In this document: positions 23,388 to 34,604 of the stretch, piece by piece | Numbering within the stretch: the first letter of the stretch is position 1 | How the letters are laid out: the number at the start of each line of letters is the position of its first letter | Assembly: GCA_029721435.1 (NCBI GenBank) | Contig: CM056573.1 | Span: 5,757,501 to 5,821,500 of the forward strand | Length of the DNA: 64,000 nt | Direction of reading: 5' to 3' | DNA from: Gymnothorax reevesii | Lineage: Eukaryota; Chordata; Actinopteri; Anguilliformes; Muraenidae | Notes under the pieces: generated by a model | What the model was told of the DNA's origin: nothing | The model's database searches: none | Seen by the model: the letters and a program-made list of their open reading frames with translations, nothing else | Program-made: the position numbers and the translations under genes

Positions 23388-24962
23388 TGTAGAACCTGAA
23401 AGTTTGATTTGGCTGGATTTTACTCAAAATACGTGTCAATTCATATTGTTGGAACACAGGCACATTCCATGTGTAAAATTTGGTTGATTTAACAGCAAGC
23501 TTATACGACCTGGATGCTCTGTTGCCTGCCTCGAATCTCCTTTGTTCTGCCCAGCAGGGGGTTTGGAGCCATTTGCTCTGGCCCTCTGAAACTCACAGAC
23601 CTCTTCTCAATTAAAGTCAGGATCAGTTACTTTTAAGCTGCTTAAAACGATCTTAACCTCTATCAAATTCATAATATATTTCTGTTCAATATCCTAGGAA
23701 GGAACCTGTTATATATTGATAACGCAATTGGGCTATAATATTCCATCTTAAGGCTTTTCCATGACAACTGCATCATTTTAATACATATTCATATCATGTT
23801 TGGTCTCTTTATTCTCGGGGGAGTCCAAGGAGTTGAATGGAACATGTTTCATTTCCCTTGGAATTATGGTTCGTTTGTAAGATTCATTCAAGCAACTACC
23901 CTAGTCTCCCTGTGCAAATTATCTCATCACCTAGGCCAGTAAAACTCTGATTCGGCCAACCTTCCCTCTACCTTTTCGGAGGCGTGGTTTGGAGTCTTTA
24001 AAGGTACGAGATCCTGAGGGGGCGGGCTCTTCTTTCTTGGCTTTTTTTTCTGTCTCTTCTTGGGGTAAGTCACCTGTTGCCTTGCTCTGTGGAGCGGGGG
24101 AATATTTGAGTTCTCCCCGACCACGTGGAGCGACTTATAGCTCCACGTGGTCATTCAGCTTTTCCAGGTATGAAAATACTCTAAATCCTTCTAAATTATA
24201 TGTAACGGTAATTGGCTTATCATTTATTTCTTTGATTCAAGTTGTGCCTACCTGGTGAATTAAATTATTGTTATTCCTTTTCTAGCTTGCGTGGTCTCGT
24301 ATCTTTTAATCTTTTTATTCTTCTTAGCCCCGTCTCGGCGAATACCTAGGGGAATAGTTTAGCCCCACTGAGGAACGACTGGCCAGCGGCCCGGTGTGGG
24401 AATCGGTTGGTTAAGTTGATTTAGGCAGCCAGGATCTACCAATATACGGATTCATAGCCCAAGTGTGGAGTGAATCTGGGTTCACTGTAATTCAAGCCAA
24501 AAGAGGCTGTTGCAGTGCTGGTTGACTTCAACCTCTAACCTAACCAACGAACCTAGGATTCGAACATGGTGTTAATTAATGGAACATTAATGTAGCGGCG
24601 GTGGTTGTCTGTTTGGAATTCAAGGTAAAGTCACGTCATGTTTGTCCTTAGAGTTTAAGTTACTGTTATCACTGTTTCGAGATTCACGCAGGTGTTCCCT
24701 AAATTATCAATTCTAATTCTAATTTGGAGTCAGATTTCTAACGAGATTATTGCTAAATTTTGTATTCTAACTGTTATATGGAGTCAGATATCGTAACCAT
24801 TGCGCTTTCATGCCCCGTCCTCGGACGGTGAATAAATATCCATTATATTGTGATTCACACCAGCCAGAAGAATGCTCTAATTAAAGTTAGACTAAGAGAA
24901 CACGTGAGGCCTTCACCCCGGCAACATCCGCCTTTTGGTTATTGCTTCGTTGGGGTTTTACA
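23388..24962 (+). repeat. 5' long terminal repeat
   Basis: 1575 bp, read as identical to the 3' copy at a constant offset of 5943. It contains a GC-rich promoter-like block (GGCGTGGTTT, GGGGGCGGGC at about 23980-24025), an E-box hairpin at 24121-24150, and AATAAA at about 24831 some 130 bp before its end, consistent with R/U5 polyadenylation. Confidence 0.92.
24121..24150. promoter_or_regulatory. Inverted repeat with two CACGTG E-boxes in the LTR
   Basis: CCACGTGGAGC, 8-nt spacer GACTTATA, then GCTCCACGTGG: perfect 11-bp arms, each with the palindromic E-box CACGTG. The same structure is at 30064-30093 in the other LTR. Confidence 0.7.
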
Positions 24963-24964
24963 GC

Positions 24965-24982
24965 TGGTGACCCCGCGTAAAT
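24965..24982 (+). other. Primer binding site, tRNA-Trp type
   Basis: TGGTGACCCCGCGTAAAT lies 2 nt after the 5' LTR. The first 11 nt pair with the 3' end of eukaryotic tRNA-Trp (remembered end CGGGGTCA plus CCA). A one-base gap then interrupts the match. Confidence 0.6.
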
Positions 24983-27900
24983 AGTCTAATAATTATTTAA
25001 ACTGTAATTTGTCGTTTTGAAAACCTTTGCATCTTGCGGCGTAATGGCTTGCGTATCATACTGGCGAAGCCTGTGGTCGTGAGTGCATGGTTCTGTTTTC
25101 AAACGCGTTCTGAGGTGTTCTGCCTTCCGCTGGCTGATGTGTGAATCTACATCCGAAGTGATCCTGGTTTGTGCGATCCGGACGGCTCTACCAGTCATCC
25201 GAATTCGGTAAGTAATGCTGTGATTTTTGCCTCGTTAAAATTCACCGCATAAAAGACCGATGCTAAGGGATCGAGATATCCCCAATAGGCCTGGGACCGT
25301 AGAAACCAGACACGTTTTAATTTTATCTTTCCGGGATCAGAGAATGAAGTGAAATAGAGGAAATGTTTGTATAAACTACGTTGTTTTCCGTTATCTCTTG
25401 ACTGCTGTGTCTTCAGAATCATTTGGGCCATTTGGTATTTTCGTGCTTTAAGTAGAAGGTTTAATGGCAAGTTGGAAGTGATTGGATTTCTGTGTGCAGT
25501 CGGAGGGGATTGAATACTCTTGACTTCTACCGGAAAGTGGTGTAACTATATTGCGTTTGAAGGTTTGCGTAGGGGTACCGAAGGTAATCGGCAGTTGTAT
25601 ATATTTGATGGATTTGGTGCAAGGTCCTGCGGGAATTGTTCAGGTAATCTTGACCCAATATTGGAAGTTATTGTTTGAATGAATCTTGTTTGTAGGGGAA
25701 GCGAAGTGAGCTTCGAAATATCATTGATTTTCCGTATTTTTCTTGTAATAATCGCGTGGTAGTGGCAAGTATGTTTGTTAGTGCTTTAACTCGCTCATTA
25801 GTTCGGCTGAGTTGGCGAATGTTTTCCATTCTCTTGTCTTGCTAAACTTTGTGCAAAGTTAATACGGTTTCACTGCCCCGTGGGTGCGCTCCTTTGACTA
25901 GCGCCTTGAGAGCTGCAACGGCATTCCGAAAATTGTAATTCGGATTCAAAGTCTAAATTAGGTTGCAGCCTGCATCATGAGGGCTTTTGAAGTTAAGTAA
26001 ATTCGATAAGTTTTCATGCCGACAGTCTTTCGGGACACGGACAGTGAATAGATTTAATTCTTGAATAGGTTTGTTATGCGGCTTTCCGCAAGCAAGATAT
26101 TCAGCAGCTTCCATGTGAGCTAAAGCTTGTTCTGCTGTGACACGTCGATTTTCAGGTCGCCCAGTGTTTGTGCTTATGCAACTGGGCTAGGCGGTTTGGG
26201 CATTTGTGTTAGGCATAGCGACGCAGGGGCTTATCATTGGAGATGTTGAATATTTTTGCAATTTACGCCATATTGAGCATTTGAAATGGCAGCTTTGAAA
26301 TTCGCTTAAAATTTGAGCTTCTCTTTAGTATACATTGAAGCTGCCATATTGCCTTTGCACAAAGGGTTATCAAGTTGAACGGCCCGCCATTTTGGCTCGA
26401 ATTCCTGGGGAATATGACGTGGTTTCATCTGGGAGTCGCCATTGGTCGAGTTTGCATGTGGGCTGGTTCTTCCTCAGAGGGGGAAGTCCTAGCCGGCCCA
26501 CGGGGTCACGTGACTATTCGCCGGTGAGCTGGTTGGCTGGTACAGCCCCCATGCCAATCCGTGTAATAGGGTGACGTGACCCGTAGCCTGTTAGCTGGTT
26601 GGTTGACACAGTCCTCACTCTGAATGCGAGCAAAATGGCGCCCTTCAAATCGGCCAATGACTGCCGCGGTTTAATGTTTACTTCCGACCTTCCTTCCGAA
26701 AGGAGGGCGGAACCAGTGTTATGTTGCATGGGGTACAATCAAGTGCCTGCCTGTGACCGCCATCTTGAGAGTGGCTTTTCCACTAACAAGCTTACTTGCC
26801 CTCTAACCTTATGTTTGAAGTAACCGGTTAATTTGATTGCGTTTTGTGTGGATCTAACGAACCACCAAATGCATTGCTCTAAATTAATATTTTTGACCAT
26901 TTGTATATCGTCATTGCCTCAGTGTATCAAATAACATCTGAAGTTTTAAATACCTAATGGGACTTTAAGTCTATATTGTCTGCCTTCACTGGAAGAGCAA
27001 TTTATAGCCTTACTAGAGTAAGTAATTGAATTTTCAATTGCTTACAATGTATTAACTTTTGGGAGATGCATTTTCCTCCCGTTTTAAAATTTTATTTAAT
27101 TTACATTTATCCCAAGGTATTGGAACCAGGTGATTTTGGTCACTTTTGGCAATGATTGGTATATTTCTATTAATTACTTTATTTCTTTATAGCATGCCTT
27201 TCCTCTACTTCTGCCTTCTCTCTGATCCCCTTCACCCTTTTTCTGAGTCAGCTCTGTTCAACAGGGACATAGTGGACATAAAGTTTGGGCCTGTGTTCCG
27301 ACCGAACACATGATTTGATTTCTTTTGTTTTTTTTAGCCATTTCCGGCTTAACTATGCAGACAGTCACCCTGCATAGCTCTTTCTTTTACAGTCTTCGCA
27401 ACAGAGAGCATCAGGGGGTGGACGAACATCCCCATTGCGGGGCCATAAAACACCCGCTCTTGGTAACAGGCCCCCTCAGACCCACTTTACAGCAGTCATT
27501 CACATCCCCACACACGTGCGCGCGCCCACACACACACGCCCACGCCCACACGCGCACACACAAGGGTACCCTTATCAACACCATTTGCTCTTCCCCATGT
27601 TTGTCTGTGGTTCGTCCTGGTGTGAAAGGAAGGCCATAAAGCATTGTTTCATCTAAAATTGTGGTATTAACTACATCTGTTTTTTCTCTCTGGAAGCAGG
27701 GGTGATGGGATTTCTGGTGTCACTCACACCACCTCAGTCACTGTTCTCCTTGAAGCGTCGTAAGGTTGCACAGACGGGGGAGATGTGAATTGTGGGGTGA
27801 CTACAGGCATTGGGTCTAATTTATCTATTGCTTCCCTACAGGACAGTTTGCTGGCTCAGGGAGAGTTCAACTCGCACTGAGCACCTCACACCCAAAAGTT

Positions 27901-29330
27901 TTCAATTAACTAACATTTTCTGATTCTTACAGGTGGAGTAATAACATTGCTTTGGTCATGTCGTGTTTTGATCTTGTTGTGTATGTGGCGGGATGCTTCT
28001 CCAAGTTTCTCTATACAGGCACCAAAGATTCAATGACCGGACTTGGCCAGACTCACCTAAGGAACAGAAACTCCATAATGCTTTCGACTAACTTTGATAT
28101 CAGGATCTTCATCTCAGACAAAACACAACCCATTCCTCCTCTGCTCAACTGAAAGGACACACACTCTAATCTCAACTAACATGTGCACCACCGTGAGCGG
28201 CCGCTGAAGATTCGGACTACATCTTCACAATGGAACAGTACAGAGGACATTTTCATATGGACGGACTGCAGTTGTGTTTGTGGTTGATTTGTGAACTACT
28301 TGTAAAGAGTGCGGGTTGGTACAAGAATGGGTTGTGAGGAATCAATTAAATTCTATTTTATAATCTGGCAACTAATTGGGCTGGGGCATATAGGTTCCTT
28401 ACACTTAAGGCCAAAGATGGTGTGCCTTATGTTCATTAAAGTAAGGTAAAACTACATATGCAATGATCCAAATTAGCCTAAGTCTTCTTTCTAATGTTTT
28501 TTATAATTTTATCGGAAATTCTTTAAAACTGCTTCTGAGCAGCCTATTATGTGTGTCAACCCCACTCTCTCAGTTGATCGCAAGATCATATCATGTAACA
28601 AAATTGCTGAATGTCTATATGATTTGCAAGTTCTCATTTTACCATATTTCATCATTTACCTCATGTAAATATTCATTGTTTCTTGTCTGCAACTGTGTAC
28701 GTTTAAATGGCACTTTAATGATACCCCATAATGATTTAATATTGTAACCTCCATTGGATTTTTTCCCACTGGGTTTTTCTAATTGGATGGTTACTTAGTT
28801 TTAGCAGCACATATAATCTTTTTGCTTTCCCTAGTTAAGAATGGGAAAGTTTTTGGTTTATGTGCTGGTTTGTTCTGCGATCTCTATTGTTCATGATTTT
28901 AGGAACAAGTACTTTTCACATTTTCATTTATTTGGCATAATAAAATTGATTCGGTTAGTACATCAACTAATTTCAGAACATAGACTCATAGAACAAACCT
29001 AGATATTACTTTTAATTAAAATGTTTCGTTCTTGTCTTGTGCCAGTTTTTTCTACGTTTTATGTTAAATTCCCCGGTGGTATCTCTTTCTTTTGGGGTCC
29101 CAAACCACACTTCTCTAAATTTTCAATTACATTGCATTAAACGGAAACAATCCATTTTTATTAAGTGATGCAACTGTCATGAAAAACTCAATCACACTCA
29201 AATCTGGAGTCAAATTTCTTCTATAGTTTTAAATATACTTAATACTCACGTTTTTAATCTATCGACCATTCAAATAATCCTTTGTGGCCCCATGGGTGGA
29301 TTTGTGTCCCCTGGGGCCAGGGGGTGGATT
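24983..29330 (+). other. Interior of the LTR element, no coding capacity seen
   Basis: No retroviral domain in any frame. It contains an imperfect direct repeat at 26504-26543 and 26573-26612, a CA-rich tract at about 27515-27565, and a GC-richer part around 26330-26800. A purine-rich run ends directly at the 3' LTR, and a GGGTGGATTTGT motif occurs both there and about 45 bp upstream. Confidence 0.7.
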
Positions 29331-30905
29331 TGTAGAACCTGAAAGTTTGATTTGGCTGGATTTTACTCAAAATACGTGTCAATTCATATTGTTGGAACAC
29401 AGGCACATTCCATGTGTAAAATTTGGTTGATTTAACAGCAAGCTTATACGACCTGGATGCTCTGTTGCCTGCCTCGAATCTCCTTTGTTCTGCCCAGCAG
29501 GGGGTTTGGAGCCATTTGCTCTGGCCCTCTGAAACTCACAGACCTCTTCTCAATTAAAGTCAGGATCAGTTACTTTTAAGCTGCTTAAAACGATCTTAAC
29601 CTCTATCAAATTCATAATATATTTCTGTTCAATATCCTAGGAAGGAACCTGTTATATATTGATAACGCAATTGGGCTATAATATTCCATCTTAAGGCTTT
29701 TCCATGACAACTGCATCATTTTAATACATATTCATATCATGTTTGGTCTCTTTATTCTCGGGGGAGTCCAAGGAGTTGAATGGAACATGTTTCATTTCCC
29801 TTGGAATTATGGTTCGTTTGTAAGATTCATTCAAGCAACTACCCTAGTCTCCCTGTGCAAATTATCTCATCACCTAGGCCAGTAAAACTCTGATTCGGCC
29901 AACCTTCCCTCTACCTTTTCGGAGGCGTGGTTTGGAGTCTTTAAAGGTACGAGATCCTGAGGGGGCGGGCTCTTCTTTCTTGGCTTTTTTTTCTGTCTCT
30001 TCTTGGGGTAAGTCACCTGTTGCCTTGCTCTGTGGAGCGGGGGAATATTTGAGTTCTCCCCGACCACGTGGAGCGACTTATAGCTCCACGTGGTCATTCA
30101 GCTTTTCCAGGTATGAAAATACTCTAAATCCTTCTAAATTATATGTAACGGTAATTGGCTTATCATTTATTTCTTTGATTCAAGTTGTGCCTACCTGGTG
30201 AATTAAATTATTGTTATTCCTTTTCTAGCTTGCGTGGTCTCGTATCTTTTAATCTTTTTATTCTTCTTAGCCCCGTCTCGGCGAATACCTAGGGGAATAG
30301 TTTAGCCCCACTGAGGAACGACTGGCCAGCGGCCCGGTGTGGGAATCGGTTGGTTAAGTTGATTTAGGCAGCCAGGATCTACCAATATACGGATTCATAG
30401 CCCAAGTGTGGAGTGAATCTGGGTTCACTGTAATTCAAGCCAAAAGAGGCTGTTGCAGTGCTGGTTGACTTCAACCTCTAACCTAACCAACGAACCTAGG
30501 ATTCGAACATGGTGTTAATTAATGGAACATTAATGTAGCGGCGGTGGTTGTCTGTTTGGAATTCAAGGTAAAGTCACGTCATGTTTGTCCTTAGAGTTTA
30601 AGTTACTGTTATCACTGTTTCGAGATTCACGCAGGTGTTCCCTAAATTATCAATTCTAATTCTAATTTGGAGTCAGATTTCTAACGAGATTATTGCTAAA
30701 TTTTGTATTCTAACTGTTATATGGAGTCAGATATCGTAACCATTGCGCTTTCATGCCCCGTCCTCGGACGGTGAATAAATATCCATTATATTGTGATTCA
30801 CACCAGCCAGAAGAATGCTCTAATTAAAGTTAGACTAAGAGAACACGTGAGGCCTTCACCCCGGCAACATCCGCCTTTTGGTTATTGCTTCGTTGGGGTT
30901 TTACA
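29331..30905 (+). repeat. 3' long terminal repeat
   Basis: The same 1575 bp as the 5' LTR with no difference found on visual comparison, including the E-box hairpin at 30064-30093 and AATAAA near 30774. Such identity implies a recent insertion or gene conversion. Confidence 0.92.
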
Positions 30906-30909
30906 TTTT

Positions 30910-33860
30910 CAATAATATGGAATTTCTTATTTCACAAGTATGCAACAATTTATTACGGAAGTAATGCAAATATTAATGACTAAGACCCCAGATGTTTAGT
31001 AAAACTCTGTTCCTCTATTGAGTCAACCAGTGAAATCTGGAAATGGTGAACAATAGATTTTACACTGCATTTGTCGTTAACATATTTACATTAGGAAAGC
31101 ATGGTAACTGCCTGACCACTGACAAAAAGAAAATTTCTGTTCCTTAATAGAAATGGGCGACAAGCCAGAGACGGCAAAATATTAGAGTGAATTGTTTTAT
31201 GTGGTGTCTTTTGTGATAAGGCTATAACATCCGTGAGAGCGAGGCAATTCACAACACCGGCTACATTATCTGTTACATCATTTTCTGATAAGAGTGACAA
31301 CAAGATCACCAACTTTCTCATGGGGGAACACAAATCTATGGACAAAACTGACCTGGACACAACACAGACAGGTCTCAGAGCTTGTGAATCATTAACCATT
31401 AGAGCACTAAATGCAGCTATTGTTGCTAAATAATGCTTTAATGCAAATAATGTTTAAAAACAAGTTGCCACATGAAAGGTTTTCAACATCACAAAATAAT
31501 TAAGTTCATATTTTAAAAAAATAATAAATATTTCAGCACTCTAAGGGTTACCAGCAGCCGTAAGTGGTGTTGAACAGTAACAGTAGTGGTAGGCTGGCTT
31601 ACGTTTACAAACTGAAAATTGTTGCTAAATGGCTATTGACTAATAATAGCGTGACGCCATGTATCCAGACAATGTCGCCAATCCCAGAGAAAGAAAAAGG
31701 TTGTAGTAAATCAATTCTCTGACTGCTACATAATTCACATAGCAAAGGGTCTCGTTTATAAATGCTGCATACGCACGGGAGGGGCTTCGAAAAGTGAGTG
31801 CACATCTTCCCCGCAACCTTTGTGATTTATAAAATTTAACTTGATGGGAAACTTACCTTAAATCTACGGGAACTCTGATTGGTACCAATGAGGCATTTTG
31901 GAGAAAGGAGGAACTTATTCCATCAATAGAGAAGAAGGGGTACACTGAAAAATATGTCAACATATTTAGTTTTGAGCTTTCCTGCAGAAAAAAAAATTGA
32001 GAGTTCTCCCATAATATAAATTAATGGAATAGAATAGGCCATATTGCATATTATCAGCTGCAATTGATCTGGTAACTTAACCCTTTGTTGCACGTTGTCC
32101 AACATTGTGGACACATTTTAGATGGGATTTATGTTGTCTAGGCTGACAGAAACCCTGAAAACACATTAAGTACATTTCACTGGACATTTCCAGCTCAGAA
32201 TATCTCCAATATCTGCCTCTCTGATTAGTCACATGACTTAACACAAACAATCACAATGGCAGCATCCTTGAGTAAGAGGTAAGTTGACAAAAGTCAGAAA
32301 TATTCTCATATTATTCAAGTTTTGATCAAATTTTTTCCTGTTGGAGGGATGAAATGCATTATTTACCTCACACTCAAATATGTGTGCTTTGTAATGCTTG
32401 TGAATTTGTTGGAATACCTCTGATTTTATGCTCTGCCAAATATATTCTCATGCAAGGCGAACAGCTCAAATAAGCCTGGTCATCAGTGGACATCATGCAC
32501 ATCAATGACCTGGTTTCTTCGACTTCACATAATTTCTATCACCCCACAAGCGTAATGTCCAAAATACTGGACAGACTGACCATCCATTAGTACCTCTCTC
32601 AAAAACAAAACTGCACCAAATGGTCCCAAAAGAACATTGGATACCAAATTTTAACAGATTGGAGGCATTTGTTTATACTCTACACAACGAAGGGCTAATT
32701 CAAGCTTTTTACTTTAGTATAATCGTTATTAAAGGGGAAAGGGGCCGTGCAGTTTTTGGGACTTCAGTACTTGGACAAATAACGGTCAACATTTCTTACC
32801 TACAGACCAGGGTAACCTGTGCTAACAACAGGTTTTTAAAAGGATGTGTTTGGTTCAAAATTGGTCAACATTCTCTGAAGTCGAGACAACGTATACTGCC
32901 ATACCACGATTTACACTGAGTATATAAAGACAACTCTTCAAACATTTATTAAACGATTTAATTATCTACAATGAGTTAAATAACTGATGAAATGTTCATT
33001 CTGGTAACAGGGGACACCATCTCTGTCCTGCTTCGGTTGCTTTTAAAACTAAAATCATTGCATTGCCAGACTATTACAGAAGTACAGCAGCACATTTCTA
33101 GGGGAGAACAAAGCGAGTTGTAACACTTTTTGCAATTTCCCAACCAAATCAAAAACCATTTACAATGGAAAGCCCGATTCACTACTTCATACATTTCAAT
33201 GTGTCAGTATGCGTTCGCATAATTTCATAAAACTGTTTTCTCTTTAGCATATGACATTCCCTGATTTTCACTCCACCGTACATTTTTTGCACGGCACTAC
33301 ACTAAGTACAGTACATCAAATTAGTTGATTCTCATATCCAATTTTTGCCAGTATGATGTATCTGATATTTCTGACAGCCTGCTTACATTGCATTAAGATG
33401 TTTCAAATGATCTTGTTTCATTTAAACAATTTAAACGATCATGAAACACATGCACTGCTTCCAACCCCCGAGTAAAGAAAAGCGCGCGAATCTCTTACAT
33501 GCTCGTTGATTGAATGATTGCTGACTACAGCAGAGAAACGTAAATATGCCACTAAAACTCACTCCGAATGCATGAGAGTTGACAGGTATGAGTTATTAAT
33601 GAAAACTGGCCACGCCTGATAATGTAGAGAGTTTTCGGAGTTTCTGTAATGGTAATTTAAACGAATGATTGAAAACAGGATGTGACCAATCATTAATTTT
33701 AAGGGATGGTTTAAGCCTCCCCTAGTTCACCAGTCCCCCTGGATAGGAAGCACCTTCGCAGTTCATGTGCCCTGTGGCCAATTCATGCAAGCAAAACAGG
33801 TCTATGTAAAAAATAATAATAATAAATAAATAATCGGTATGCACAATGGGATTTAAATGA
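30910..33860. other. Intergenic DNA beyond the LTR element
   Basis: No exon recognised. It holds poly-A patches and AT-rich sequence. A block at about 33430-33720 of mixed composition has homeodomain-like AATCATTAAT and TTATTAAT sites and is a candidate regulatory element lying just past the mipol1 3' end. Confidence 0.4.
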
Positions 33861-33866
33861 CAGGTA

Positions 33867-33872
33867 TTTATT
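33867..33872 (-). terminator. Candidate mipol1 polyadenylation signal
   Basis: TTTATT on the plus strand, AATAAA in mipol1 sense, about 670 bp beyond the mipol1 stop. Other AATAAA matches occur further on (for example 32945). Confidence 0.35.
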
Positions 33873-34537
33873 GTGATGTTTAAAACACACACCAAACGCA
33901 ATAAATATGTAAGTACAGAGAAGGTGGGCTCTAAGAATCAGAAACATTGCTTTAGTTTTCGAAGAAACGGGCCAGATAGGTTCTTGTAGATTATGGTTCC
34001 ATCAATGCCACAATCAGACTTATCGCTGGACGTGTCCTGGCGGCTGAGTCACAATTCTTTGGTAAAATTAAATATAAGAGACGGCTAATTATAATAATTT
34101 AAATATGGACCCTGTCCAGCTCCGACAGCCATTTACCATTTCAAATTGGGCAGGAAATCAGACGAATCTCAATCACACGGATCCAACAAATGCAGAGACA
34201 CAAGAGACATGATAAACAGGTTAGTGTCAAACCCCCAATTCTCAATCATCACCAGGAGCACTCAATGGACAAAAAATAGTGAAAAAACAATAATAATAAA
34301 ATGTAGGCCCAGGCCTAATAACCAATTTATAGCAGAGGCGGTTTAGCGCGGGCAGCAGTCGATGAGTGGCCAAACACGAACCATTCGGTTTGATGTGGGC
34401 TTGGAATGTGGCTTGAGTGCTGCACTTCTAACTAATGTTTACAGAGTAAAGGCTACGGTGTTGACATAGTGTTAAACGCAGCAGCCTGGTCGCCAGATGT
34501 GGCAGGGCAGATCACTTCAGTGCCGACCCCTTCCCCC
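33873..34537 (-). other. mipol1: mipol1 3' UTR (inferred extent)
   Basis: Noncoding sequence between the mipol1 stop and the first AATAAA in its sense. No coding exon of another gene is seen. The extent is inferred only from the polyadenylation signal. Confidence 0.35.
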
Positions 34538-34604
34538 TCAGATCACCGTCCTGACACTGCCAGTCCCGACTTTCTTCCGCAGCACCTCCACCAGACGCTC
34601 CAGC
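34538..34604 (-). CDS. mipol1: MIPOL1 (mirror-image polydactyly 1), terminal coding exon
   Basis: Read on the minus strand, the acceptor CACCCCTTCTTTCCAG is followed by G, which completes a Lys codon with the AA ending the exon at 42401. LERLVEVLRKK, VGTGSVRTVI and TGA follow. Human MIPOL1, as remembered, ends LERLVDVLRKK-VGTGTMRTVI, so the match is close and the stop falls at the same place. MIPOL1 is a coiled-coil protein of poorly known function. This exon carries the end of the last coiled coil and a short tail. It lies tail-to-tail with foxa1, as in human. Confidence 0.93.

Larger units (their letters stand above)
23388..30905 (+). mobile_element. Complete-looking LTR retroelement lacking gag/pol (LARD-like)
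   Basis: Two direct repeats of 1575 bp (23388-24962 and 29331-30905) start TGTAGAACC and end GGGGTTTTACA, the TG...CA form of LTRs. Flanking TTTT on both sides (23384-23387 and 30906-30909) may be a 4-bp target duplication. Two bases after the 5' LTR is TGGTGACCCCG, an 11-nt match to the primer site for tRNA-Trp. A purine-rich GGGGCCAGGGGGTGG precedes the 3' LTR. The 4368-bp interior has no frame over about 105 codons and nothing like gag, protease, reverse transcriptase or integrase. This is the architecture of a non-autonomous large retrotransposon derivative. Orientation is taken from the primer site. The family of the helper element is unknown. Confidence 0.85.

Noticed and set aside
23989..24258. 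89-codon frame and its opposite-strand partner in the LTR, repeated at 29932
   Set aside because: The frame is duplicated only because it lies in both LTRs. It covers the promoter-like region and has no known domain.
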